Source: Nemopilema nomurai
Taxonomy: Eukaryota; Cnidaria; Scyphozoa; Rhizostomeae; Rhizostomatidae
Direction: 5' to 3'
Length of the DNA: 64,000 bases
Assembly (NCBI GenBank): GCA_003864495.1
Contig: ML133493.1
Coordinates: 1,743,820-1,807,819 of the forward strand
Positions 35,401 through 46,544 of the stretch are shown here, piece after piece. Each line of letters starts with the position of its first letter. The first letter of the stretch is position 1. The notes beneath the pieces are model-generated. The model worked only from the letters and a program-made list of their open reading frames with translations. It ran no database searches and was not told the DNA's origin. Position numbers and translations under genes: made by a program.

Positions 35401-37869
35401 GAAAAATACTTAAGGTACTTTTGACCAGCCCATTGGCTCTAGGAATCTGGTCCATCATTGTAATCCATGATATGATTGATGGTATCTTGTTGGGTAAATT
35501 GCAAAGGCACCAATTGTCAGCAAGCTGTAAAGAATCTCAACAGCAATAAACACAAAGGTATTGAAAAATGTGAAAGAATTAAAAATTCACAAAATTCGAG
35601 CTTTACATTTTTTTTCTGAACAACATACTTAAAATTTTGTCCAGGCTTTCAAATCTATCAACAGCAATGCAAACTATGCGATCAATAAGTACAAGCCCAA
35701 GCTTTAATCAAACTTCACTTTGGAAGGGAAACTGCTCAATTTTCTCATTAGGATTTTGTTGATCCTACAGAAAGGATCCTACAGAATTTCCACTAGATCC
35801 AATAGCTGCAAACATCAATTAAAATTTATGCGAACAATGTTACAGATCATCTCATATAATTACAAAAATATAAACATTTGGAGCTATGAAAAAAGAAAGC
35901 CACAAGTAATATGCCACACCAACCAAAAAAGGAGAAGCAAGGTGTCTAACAGCACTATTTATAAATATAGCAACAAACAGCTGTAGGGTTGGTTGTTAAG
36001 GTTTGCAAACAATGGTTTGGACTCATGATTAAATCATCAAAAGTATAAACCAAAAAGAATATCATAGTTGAATGACCAAAACAGCAGAAAATAACAACCT
36101 ATATACAAAGGTAACGTTAAAGCTATGAACTGATGATTTGAACTATTAAACTGAAAAAATGGCAAGGATCCAAATTAAGTCAGATGAGAGTTGAAGGTAG
36201 AATTTTCTGTCTGTAGATAAATCTTAAAAAAGCAAAAAGACTGCTTACCTGAAATACCAGCTGTGAAACCATAGACAAAATAATTATGTCAGCAATTGTT
36301 ACTAGAAATCCATTTAAAAAGGGACTCCAGTTTCCACAACTGTCAAGTTTTTGACAAAGCTCACAAACATATTCTTCAATGTTGCCATTGAGAAACTGTC
36401 CCTCAAAAGATTCACCAACAGCTTTTGTGAGCCATTTTGACTTGTCACTTCCAATATATTTTGATTTATTTGGTAAATTCTTTGGTGTCTTCAGTTCTTT
36501 TTCCAGTTTTTGCAAAACAAGAGGAATCTCCAAATTTTCTTTGTAATTATTATAGGAACAATTTTTGCTTCCATATTCAGCTGCATAAGCTTTAATTGCA
36601 TCTGGAAACTCCACTTCGCAGAATTTTGTCCAAGCACTCACCTAAAAATGGACACTGGACAAATTTCATGATGCTGGTATGTTAAAAGAGACTATGGGCA
36701 AGTAAGGGTGTTAAGCTGTTTCTAGCTAGCATAAACCATCATTTGCTTGTGAAGAGTTTAAAATAGAGGACTTTAAAATAAATGAATGGAACTGAACTGA
36801 AAAGAGTTGAAATTGATCCCGTATTGAAGAAGAGGGCTCACCTCTGCATAACCTTTCAAACATGTCTCTTGGTAGCCCTAAAAACAATTACCACAAATTA
36901 GATACACTTTTCAATGAACTCTTTCTTAATATTTTGAAGCAGTAGTTTTTGGAACTTCAAAATGTTGGTGGAACACATAGATTTTAAATAAAATTATATT
37001 CTCAATATTACAAAAAAAATCCCAACCAACCCCTATTAATTAGGTTAATGAACAAGTGCAACAGCAACATTTAATTCAACATGCATATGTATGGATATTT
37101 CTTTTGGAAAAAACAGAATGAACAGTGCTTCTATGCTTTTAACACTTTGCTTAATACTGGCGGAATCAATTTATTATGATATTTTTGCTGTGCATGGAAT
37201 ATATCAAAACCTGGAAGCAGGCACTTGAAAAACTAGAAAAATTTACTTCCACATCCATACTAACATTTTATTTGCTTCCAGAACATTTTTAAATCTCTTA
37301 ATTTTCGATTACTGAGGGCTTCCTTTGCAACGAAAATATTCAATGGAGAAGTTCATCCAAAGCAAGTATTGATGTGAAGGAAAACGTAGAGCAATTCGCA
37401 TTTGCTCTTGGCAGTTTGAATAAAACTTTAGTAGGCTACAGTTTGTACACTTCTATTTCCATGTCTACCACTGCACATATGTCATTCAATAAAACTGATT
37501 AATAGTCCTTGATCACGGCTTCTTAATTCCTCTTACCAGAAGACTGATGGCCTTTGAGCTTTCCTGCCCTGAATCTGCAATATGGTGCACCATTTTCCGT
37601 ACAACAGTACAAAGGCCTGCATAGTTTACAAAAGGCTTATCTTCAGTGAAGAAAAGTGGTCGTTTGCAAAGTTCATTTTGATTAAATCCTTGACTTTTGC
37701 CACTCCGACGATCATCATGAGTGCCAAAGCACTCAGCTGATTTCAGACTATTGGTGGAGGAAATCTCTTTTATAAGTAATTTATTATTCGCAACAACATT
37801 GTTAACAAATGAAATACATGTTTCTAAGCTGTCTTTCAGCCCATCTACAAGTATTGTTGCCTTTTCCAT
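32497..37869 (-). CDS. GSTCD: GSTCD (GST C-terminal domain-containing protein)
   Basis: Eight exons on the minus strand join in phase: 37869-37537, 36877-36842, 36641-36249, 35524-35317, 34562-34383, 33565-33405, 33151-32961 and 32827-32497. The product is 610 residues (human GSTCD is about 633). The first part (ETCLKGYAEVSAWTKFCEVEFP, joined across the 36-base exon 2) is the GST C-terminal-like region. The second part is a methyltransferase-like domain: IVDFCAGGGHVGIVIA (about 415-430, the SAM-binding glycine motif), VILVENKEQS, VSLHACGLATDLVL, CPCCYGG (509-515) and a C-terminal SCSPKNHLLIG. Human GSTCD is cytosolic and has been linked to lung function; its biochemical activity is not settled. 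The start is the first ATG after an in-frame stop, but a further upstream exon is possible because the N-terminus has no hallmark. Two MITEs lie in introns 4 and 5. Confidence 0.93.
33847..34348. mobile_element. MITE 3, in GSTCD intron 5
   Basis: The ends begin TATC on both sides, followed inward by a variable block and a shared ATGAACGCC (33863-33871 and its inverse at 34324-34332). Inside, motifs such as TTTAAACGCC, CTTATAAATGCCCCC and AATAAACACCCC are iterated. A plus-strand frame from about 34031 to 34196, acidic at its end (FLDDDEDKNDLFF then stop), could be the tail of a former transposase. It lies wholly within an intron. Confidence 0.65.
34839..35209. mobile_element. MITE 2, in GSTCD intron 4
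   Basis: The inverted ends CCGTAAATCCTATAATTGGC (from 34841) and CTGTAAATCCTCGAATTAGC (inward from 35207) agree except at four positions over 24 bases, with TA on both outer sides. The motif AATAAGCCCCC is iterated at least five times near the two ends. There is no coding content. Confidence 0.8.
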
Positions 37870-38614
37870 AGTCAAATGATCAAACGAACGTAGACTCACG
37901 TTTCTTCGGGGTGACCTTTATGATTCTGCCTCTTTTGGAAAACTTCGAACGCGGGAATGTATTTGCACGAATATGGCGAGACTGGAGAAAAATGTTAAAG
38001 ATTTACAAGGAAATATATCCACATTTTTCAAAATAATAAAGTCTATAAAAATATTAAATAAATGTATGAAAAAATCTATAAGAAATAAATGATGAAGCAA
38101 CACAATAGGCAAATTTATACTTTTGTGTTGGGGAAGGATAGTTTAAGGATAATCTTAGGCTCAAAATCGAAAACTTTAAAGAACACCGAGGCTCGGAAAA
38201 ATAAGATATTCTCATAAAAAGTATGTAATGAAAAGGAGACGGAACAAAGTTAACATGGATAAACATGAATGACAAAGATTTAGAGAGATGGGTGATAATT
38301 ACAAATAAATATAATATGTAAATAACTAAATTAACCTAATTACAATACAACTTCAAAACTATGAACAATCCTATCGAAAACCTTATAAAAACTTTTAAAA
38401 CCCCTTCAAAACCCCTATGAAAACCCTACAACAATCTAAAATATGCATGTACTATATAGAAAATTTCCATGGAAAGGAGATAAACTCTATATCAATTTTT
38501 TAAATGATCTTAGGGAGGATGCTTGCTTTGACTCAGCCGAGAGGCTGTTCCACAACTTTTCTCCTCTGAAAGAAAAACATTTATGTTCATTTGCAATTTT
38601 TTTCAAAGGTAGCC
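37870..38614. other. GSTCD 5' region and AT-rich intergenic DNA
   Basis: Upstream of the GSTCD start the sequence becomes strongly AT-rich. From about 38390 to 38430 it holds an AAACCCCTtcAAAACCCC-type short repeat. A missing first GSTCD exon could lie here, but I could not identify one. Confidence 0.35.
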
Positions 38615-40480
38615 TCAGATCCATCTCTGGATTGCGGAGGCTATGACAGGACCATTTTGAGTTTTTTGTGAAAAGTTTACACGCGTATAAATAGCATTTT
38701 CTTCAGACTCATTTTGTATGAGTTTCTGTATGGTCTTCCAACCCAGCTCTTCAATATGTGGTCTGCTAGAGGCGTCATAGCTGCTGTTTGATATGATTCT
38801 TGCAGCACGTTTGAAGCTTTTGCAACTGGTTAATTTCAGTTGAGCCTGCACACCCCCAAACAGAACAGCAGTACCGTAAATGGGGCTTCACAATACTTGT
38901 GTAGAGTGTTTTCAAAGATTCTCTTGGTATGAATGATTTAGCATGTTTCAAAAATTCTACTGCCCTGGAAACCTTGGTAGAAACCGCTTTGATCTTTCCA
39001 GTCCAATGAGCAGTCAATTTGTACACCAAGGAAGATTGTTTTTTGAATTATTTGCAGATCATTTCCACAAATTTTCAGTTCCAAGCCTTCATTCTGACTC
39101 CTGAGAGTGCTATGTTTCTTTTTTGTGGTAACCAACATGGCGTGAGTTTTTGCAACATTCAAAAAAAGTTTGTTGCCTCTCAACCATGGGTCTAGTTGCT
39201 TAAGATCATTGTTAACAGCCTCATTCAGCTGCCTAAAATTATGAGATTGGTGGCACAGGCTGGGTCATCAGCATACATAGTAGAACCTTGGACAGCCAGC
39301 GGGAGGTTATTGATATATATCAGAAAAAGCAAAGGCCCAAGACATGAGCCTTGTGGAACACCAACCTCTATCTCCCTGGTCTCTGAGTCAACCCAACCAA
39401 CCCGACAAAACTGTTTACGGTTGGTCAGGTAAGATTCGAACCAGGAAAGCTCTTGATGCTGGATGCCATATATCTCAAGCTTTTTGCACAGAATTTCATG
39501 GAAAATTGATCATTTTTGTCCATGTGTTCGTACAGTTGATTGGTCACAAGTTTTTCAAAGAGCCTTGAGATGCCTGGCAAGACTGATATTGGTCGATAAT
39601 CAGTCCTATCAGTCCTATCTCCAACAGGTGTGACTCTAGCTACTTTCCATGAGTCGGGAAACTGGCTTGTTCCAATTGATGTATTAAACAAATAAGCAAG
39701 CGAGTTTTCAATAAAAGGAAGTGCCAGCTTCAAAAAGTAGCTAGAGATTTTGTCAATCCCAAAGCTCTTTGCTGTTTTAACTGTTGAAAATGCATCCCTG
39801 ACTTCTTGAACCTCGATAGTCCTGAAATGAAATCTTGCCTTATTCTGGTTAACTTCGTAGTCACCGGAATAGAGGGGATTTGGAGCTGGATCAATTTTGT
39901 CTGCAAGATCCTTGCCTACCGAACAAAAGAATCTGTTCGTTGTATTGGAAATATCCTTCTTTGTGAACAGTTTCTGTATCCAGTTCTTTGAGACAATCTA
40001 TCTTACTCGATTTTGACCTCTTGTTGAGCAGTTCATTAATTGTTTTACAAGATTCTCTCATATTGCCTTGACAAGCAGATACCTTACTAGTGTTGTAATC
40101 CTTCTTAAGCTGGACATTCAAGATATTAATCTTATTACAAACTTGCCGATATAAGTCCGTAAGGCTTGTTTAATTTTTTTTTATTTGCAGTATTTTTAAG
40201 CTTCCTCTGGTCTACATAGGTTTTCTTAGGTCCTTATCTATCCAAGGGCAAAATTTCTCAGAGACACGTAATTCAGCAATTGGGGCATGCTTGTCTATGA
40301 TAAGAGAAAATAAGCTTGACCAGTTGTTGACAAGGACATTTATATCATCAGTACCATTGAGTATCCGCTCCTAAAATATGCCAGAAATGTTAGCCAGGAA
40401 TGCTTCTTCATTGAAAATCATCATTCTGCGGGTTTTGACCACTTTGTGGCCTTTCTTATAGCGCCATTGGATTTTTGCAC
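38615..40480 (-). pseudogene. Decayed jockey/CR1-like non-LTR retrotransposon
   Basis: On the minus strand, broken frames spell out the order of a non-LTR reverse transcriptase. A linker comes first (HAPIAELRVSEKF, PWIDKDLRKP, about 40230-40330). Next are early RT motifs (FPDSWKVARVTP and YRPISVLPGISRLFEKLV, about 39540-39665), then the GVPQGSCLGPLLFLIYINNL block (about 39310-39380). The catalytic YADD is at 39264-39275, and C-terminal parts follow (FLGVQID, about 39010-39045; KTLYTSIVKPHLRYCCSVWG, about 38850-38920). Frame changes and stops separate the pieces. The upstream endonuclease domain is not visible, suggesting 5' truncation, which is normal for these elements. It cannot be functional. 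Confidence 0.85.
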
Positions 40481-42224
40481 ACAGTTAACCAGGTGCGAAA
40501 ATTCAATGGCGAAAATTCAGTATTTGGGCTCTTTTATATTAGATATTGTGTGCTTGTAGACATGCTTGCATGACAGAAACGTTATGTGCCAGAAGCTAGG
40601 CACCAAGACCTCTCTCTCGCTTTCAAACGAAGCAATAATATGATGCGACTTTCTCAAGGAGAAGTGTGGAATGCAGACTTTGCTAGTTAGGATATGCCAG
40701 GTTTCTAGCATAACCAAGATTTCATCACCTATGCTAAAATTAAACAAATTACCATTGTACAATTTGAAATTGAAAAGTGAATGAATCTTGTGTAAAAATT
40801 GTACTTTTTGGGTCGAAAGTGGTGATAAGGGTGGTACTGCCTGGCTGGCCATCATAGCTGATTGACATGATGGGCACAATGCTAGCACAGAAAATAATGG
40901 ACGTTTTTGAAAGCTGCGGAAAGATCATGTAGGCAGCGAAATTCTGACTGCATGGTGTACATGTCATCAATCAGATTTTGAATTGGACTCTGTTCAATCA
41001 GAAGTATCTGTGCTGCCAATCTAGATGAGCAATGCACGCTAGATTTTGTCGCATTCTCAAAGACATCTCCATGTAGTGCAAAGTTGCTTCAATAGAAAAA
41101 TAATACGCTATTCTTGACAACAGCTTTTGGATGAACTCTTACGCAAATTTTTTGTACGATATTTGAAGGGATCCAAAAGATTTAAAAAAAAGTCAAACCT
41201 CTTGTTGCCAGACATAACAGGAAAGGACTCCAGTGTCGATTATCTCAAGATGATGAGTGAAATTTCAATGATACGTGATAAGGAGGAAAATCATTTAAAG
41301 AAGTTAAAAGAAGACAGCAAGAATGACGCCGGTTAATAAAGTAAGAGAAAAGTCACATAACATTTTCTCAAAACGTTGAGAAGAGACTGCAGTTAGAAAT
41401 GAAGTTGTGCAATCCACCATCAACTTTCTTTGTATGTGAATGGACATCGAAAAATGAAACAATAAACAGTCTGTGGGCAATTCTAGGCACTAAACCACGA
41501 AACGTTTTCATAACATCCAGCAGAGATTTATCTTCACTAATATTTTGCAAAATAGTAGTCGTTTGTTGCTGATGTTTTTTTCATCAAGATTTCTGGAATG
41601 GAGAGCGTTAGTGTTGAAGGCACAAAAATTTTGGAAGCCCGTCAACTGATTATGCGTCATAGACAGCCAGTCAAGGAATCATGAATATATCTTTGATGTT
41701 TTTCTAAACACTATCCCCTGGGAACTGCAAGGATTATTTCTCATAATAACAATGCCAAGTCTGTGAAAATCACTGCAGCAAAATGCGAGTAATGTTGCAA
41801 TGCACTTATATCTATGTTGAATGGAAAAGGGACTGCTTGCTACGATTCATGGTCAGCTGTGTTGAAATTTTTCAAGAATCAAGAGAAACGAAATGCACAA
41901 CCGTGGAGCGAGCATTACAAACAAGGAAGTTTTGTCAAGAGGCTTTTTCAAAGTGACAATGACTGTCTTTAACAAGCTACTTTATGTATTTTAAACATCG
42001 ACAATATTGGTAAAATTGTAGCTATGCGTCCTTGCTCGGAATAACGGTGACATTCTTTCTAATAATGTGCTTTACCGCCACTTAGACCCATGCTCTCTTG
42101 GTTATTTTTCTTTTTGTCTTTTTTACAATTTATCCTTGGATGGACTGTATCGAAGAGTGTTAGAGATATGCAAATAGCTAAGGGCACAAGTGCTTTGTGG
42201 TACACAACTTCACAATGGCTAGAA
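40481..42224. other. Intergenic, nothing recognised
   Basis: Short open frames occur (for example 41127-41336, lysine-rich, ending KKLKEDSKNDAG), but none shows a known domain or splice context. Confidence 0.35.
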
Positions 42225-42428
42225 AGAGCGGAGTATGCAAATGTCGGAAGATAACCAAAAACTGACCGAATAAATAGCCAGATGCGGATCGAAAACACTA
42301 GAGGGTGATAAGCAGAGTGCGTGATTGGCTATAATTGACTAATCAGCGTTACTTAACACCTTACTTTAGAAGAGCCCAAGGGAAAAGACGAACTCTTTTT
42401 GTCTACAAAGAATGGGATTTTGCATTGA
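42225..42428 (-). mobile_element. Foldback MITE, family A (copy 3)
   Basis: About 200 bases are the inverse of the copy in ASZ1 intron 8, with high identity across tatgcaaatgtcggaagata, aaccaaaaactgaccgaata, gatcgaaaacactagagggt and gaagagcccaagggaaaaga. It lies next to the Penelope-like remnant. Confidence 0.75.
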
Positions 42429-42499
42429 AGTATAGACAGGCTTCAAAACACCTAGATGAAAGAACGACCTAGCTTGCCCAATTATACGAAAATTGCCAT

Positions 42500-43110
42500 C
42501 ACTGTATGTTTTGGCGCAATCTGGATTCTCCAAAAGATGTTGTCCTATAGCCGAATCACAATTAATTTGGGCATTGCGTCGTTTACAATTTTATTCTTTC
42601 CTCCAATCTTTGAGTAATGCGTCCTACATACCGAGCTTCACATCGGCAACAAAATTCGTAAACGACTAAACTTTTTTGAGGGCAGGAACGCAATCCTTTT
42701 GGGTGGAGCAAACATGGTCTTAGCATTGTGGACCACACGAGGATTCACAGCTGAATTGCAGAAATCGATGGCTTTTTTTATTTGATTTTCAAATTTTAGC
42801 GAAATGTCACCAATCCAAGGTAATTTGATATAAACAGGGCACTTTTCAGGTCCAAAATGCTGGTCAGAGATGAAACTGGAATTTTTTTGTTTGAAACACT
42901 TCGAGATGACATCATCAGGGTAGCTATTTTCAATAAGGATACGTTTTATTGTTTCAAGTTCGGAAGAGAGCTTAGTTTTGGAGCAAATCATGAGCGCCCT
43001 GTGAACTAAGGTTTTTATGAGACCAATTTTCCTTTCTTTAGCTAAGGACTGAATGATTGTGAAATAGAATAAAAAAATAATTGAATCAGCATATGAATAG
43101 ATAAATAAAC
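42500..43110 (-). pseudogene. Penelope-like element remnant (RT tail and GIY-YIG)
   Basis: Minus-strand residues from about 43060 to 42640 (LSSELETIKRILIENSYP, then IKLPWIGDISLKFENQIKKA, then CNSAVNPRVVHNAKTMF) have the usual form of the region between the reverse transcriptase and the endonuclease of Penelope-like elements. In another frame follow VVYEFCCRCEARYVGRITQR and LEERIK, the start of a GIY-YIG-type endonuclease (C-x-C, then YVGRT-like), then further decayed sequence to about 42490 (IGQHLLENPDCA-like). Frame changes and stops break it. Only the 3' part of the element is left. Confidence 0.75.
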
Positions 43111-43149
43111 TTACGTTTACATTGTAGAAGAAAGTCAGTGATCTCAAAC

Positions 43150-44830
43150 TTCTAATTTGATACAGGTAGAGCTCCTAACCAGTGACACAGGTAAGACTTT
43201 TTATTAAAAAATGGGGAGAGAGGAATAAGAAATTATCTGACATTTTCAGCTAAGCTAGTGTGACTTGTAGAATCAAAATGAAACGTTTAGTTTAACAATG
43301 TTATATTAATCAAATATTGTAACAGAAGCCCTATCTTCTGGGTGTATTGTCAAGATAAATGGCTACGTGATTTTTCACATATAAAATTCTCACAAATACT
43401 TTTCCAGCAAGCGTTAGAGAATTAAAAGGGACTACTTATTTGAAATTGTTGTTAAGCAGCTCGTAGTTCTTTTTCAACGGAAAACATTTAGATGGCAAAT
43501 TTAAATGCCATTTGCTTACATACAAGCATTTAAAAATATTACTTTCTCACAATCTGATTTTTCACGACGCTTGTCTAATTTTTTCTACCTAATATCATTT
43601 CTATTTGGATCTGTTGGAGGAAGGAGCAGAAAACCAGAGCCCTGGCAAAATGTTCACATTCTCTGTTACAAATTTGAAACTGTCAACTTGAGAAGTTTTT
43701 TAGTTGTACGATGGCCACTTGAAAAGTCAGTCTCGCAAAATGAAAGCTTAAACGCATGCAATGTTCGGCGTTAGACAAGTTAATAAAAATGGTATTTTCT
43801 AAGAAAATTGGTAATGCTCAGAAAAAATTTGGAAAACTATTATCATCACAACCACGCAATCGATAGTTGAAAAGCCAAGAATCCTGCGCCAGTCTCCTTC
43901 GCACTAACCTGCACCGGCTGCTATAATTCATCGACAAAAGCGCTGTTCGACGAATCGGTCAAATCTGAGTGCGCCAAGAAAATGAACGTACCAGAGCGGG
44001 CATTTGAAAATTTCAGTGCACAGTGTGGCAGTATAATAATAAAATTTGACGTCATTGGTGTAGCCCTGGATGCTACGCTTGCATCAGTCAGTGCCTCAAT
44101 GCCAATAAAGTATGCATCATTTTCGAAAAATTACATTTTCTGGGTAAAAAAATTCTCTGAGTATCTGAAAAGATTCGAAAGGAAGCCTGATCAAAGAGAA
44201 TGTAAGAAATGAAATGTTTAACGCAGCAAAGTAATTTTTCTAAAATGATGCATATTTCATTTTCCCGCCCTTTTCATCGTTGACGAATTGCGGCAGCTTT
44301 TACTCGACCGTAGCAGTAAAAACCAGTGGAGGTGAGCTTCTCATCGATCTTCAAGTCTTTAAAATGTATATACCAAAGAACCAGAGTGCACATGAGATTG
44401 TACAATTTTGAGATAAAGATGGGCTGCATTACCTCTCAATGGAATTTAGCGATTTTTCCTTCAGTAACACAATAATCAATGCAAACAAGAAAATATTTTA
44501 AAATTGGCTTGTTAAGGTAAGTTAATATTTCTTAATTACGTGGATAAGACAACTTTTAAGGTGTAAAACTGTAATTTCTATGTTCTCCCTCCTTCCTAAT
44601 TATCATAAGGGTTTGAAAGAGACAGTTTCAAGTCTTCGTATCTAGCGATCGCAGAAATTTTTTTACTGAGTACCACGGCAGTTTTTTTGCAAATTTATCA
44701 AAGATTAAATTTTTAAAAGAAAAATAAGATTATCCTTAAGCATATTTTACACGTTTATTTTTTGTGGGTAGTGGTAAAAACGTCTAAAAAAGGCCTAAAT
44801 CTACGTTTGTTGTCATATTCTTGAATTCTG
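43150..44830. other. Intergenic, nothing recognised
   Basis: AT-rich DNA. Open frames at 43505-43774 and 43982-44212 have no recognisable domain, and I would not annotate them as genes. Confidence 0.35.
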
Positions 44831-44831
44831 A

Positions 44832-45753
44832 TTGGCTAATGGGGCCTGCAGAATTTTGGTCGCTCAGCCAATCAAAGATTTGGAACCTATGCTGTTCTAC
44901 TTTACGACAATCTCAACTCTAATCAAAATTGACAAAGTGCTAAAACCGAATTGGTTCGACGCAACTCTCAACTCCACAGACGCAGCGAAACAATGGCGAA
45001 ACTGGCTTATCACTTTTGAGACATTTCTCGAAACCTTGCCGCATGAAGAACTTAACAAGCTACGCGTTTCGTAAACTATGTTTCACCCGATGTTTATGAT
45101 TAGGGCAAGTTGAGCGTTGCAATGGGATTGAATGGAGATCTATAACTTTAGTGCTTGAAGGCCGGGTTACACGATCACCTATTTTCATCACTTTTTCGAT
45201 ATTGGACCAACACGTTGAAAAGTGATCGTGTAACTTACAGGGATTGTCGATTATCGCTGCAGAATTTGATGCGATTATTAGGTGTTAATCCACTATCATT
45301 GGAAATTTTACTCTGAACAAAAGCAGAGTAAAATCGAGTTCATCACTTTTTTCAAAGGCACCGACAAATTCTTACGTCACATGTTGTTTTCGCGAGAATG
45401 GAACTCTGCTATGTACTGCAACATAGGCCACACCACATGAACGCATGTTTTCCTTCCGACGAAAGTCTACCAGTGGAGAATCAATGCCCGCCTGGCTGGC
45501 TATACCTGATCCTGTAATTTTGAAACGCCATTTGAGAGAGTCCAAGTTCGATCCGCTTGTAGATGAAGTAGAGCTCCTTGAAGCAAATCCACTATATTCC
45601 CTAATAAGATTTCAAGATGATAGAGAAGGTATGGTATCGCTCAAGCATTTAGCACCACAGGGGGACACAGAGTCTGAATGCCAAGGTGAGCTAAAGACGA
45701 AAGATGCAAGCCAGAGACACATAGTGCAAAGCTTGAGAGCAAATTTGAGCTAG
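44832..45753 (+). mobile_element. Gypsy-type LTR retrotransposon, collapsed copy
   Basis: Two pieces of a gypsy-like polyprotein lie about 320 bases apart. The first (44832-45074) is a gag start: VLKPNWFDATLNSTDAAKQW then RNWLITFETFLETLP. It ends in a premature stop, just after which another frame continues with VNYVSPDVYD, the normal continuation, so a frameshift is visible. The second (about 45470-45660) is the integrase tail: PVILKRHLRESKFDPLVDEV then ELLEANPLYSLIRF and SLKHLAP. Protease, reverse transcriptase, RNase H and most of the integrase are missing. I could not delimit the LTRs. It is a dead copy. Confidence 0.75.
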
Positions 45754-46544
45754 AGAAACAAGATGACAAGAAATTAATAGCACCAAACTAGCAAGATTTG
45801 CCTTCGTCGCCAACAGCAAACGAGGGTACTCAAAATCATTCAGCTAAGACGATCATATAGAGTACGCCAGATCGATACTGAGACATTTTAGAGATAGGAA
45901 GACTGTCATAACAAAGAACCTTTGGGTTGGTTACGAACTATAATGTTTATATTGCTTTCAAAGAACATTCACACCTCCCTATTGTGTTGTATACAGATTA
46001 TGTTGTTTACAGAACTAGAGTTGAGTAAAACCTTAATCATACAAGGTAATAGTTTTTCTCATAGTTCTACGTTACGACAGTCACTAGATTAATTTCTAGC
46101 TGCTTTTCTTTTTAAATGCTAGATATGTCGTTTACTCTTATACAAAATAACTCAACGATGCAGCGTTCCCTGAATAAATTCAATCTGTCTCTTATAGAAT
46201 TAATGCCTCACAGCGCACAGAGCTGCGGCCCACACAAGAAGACCCACGTGCTAGCGCAGCTCATCTAATAAACGCTAACGGTGATACACTAGCAGGGTGA
46301 ATGGAAGCGGGTCTACCTTTCAAACTTGTGAAATAGCCTCTGGAAATTCACTGGAAGATGCGTGAGCTGAATGACAAGGCCTAATCTATTGATTAAGAGA
46401 AAGAAACACAGCGATTCAACGTCTTAATACCAGTTCAAACATCCTGAGTTTTATTATATACTTGTTGTTTCATTTGATACTTCTTCAATTTACTGGTTTT
46501 CCTCTCTACCTTGTCTCCGTCAAATTTCTGGTAATCCCCAGCAA

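Noticed and set aside
39196..39568. Plus-strand frames of 74-78 codons
   Set aside because: They are antisense to the decayed non-LTR reverse transcriptase.
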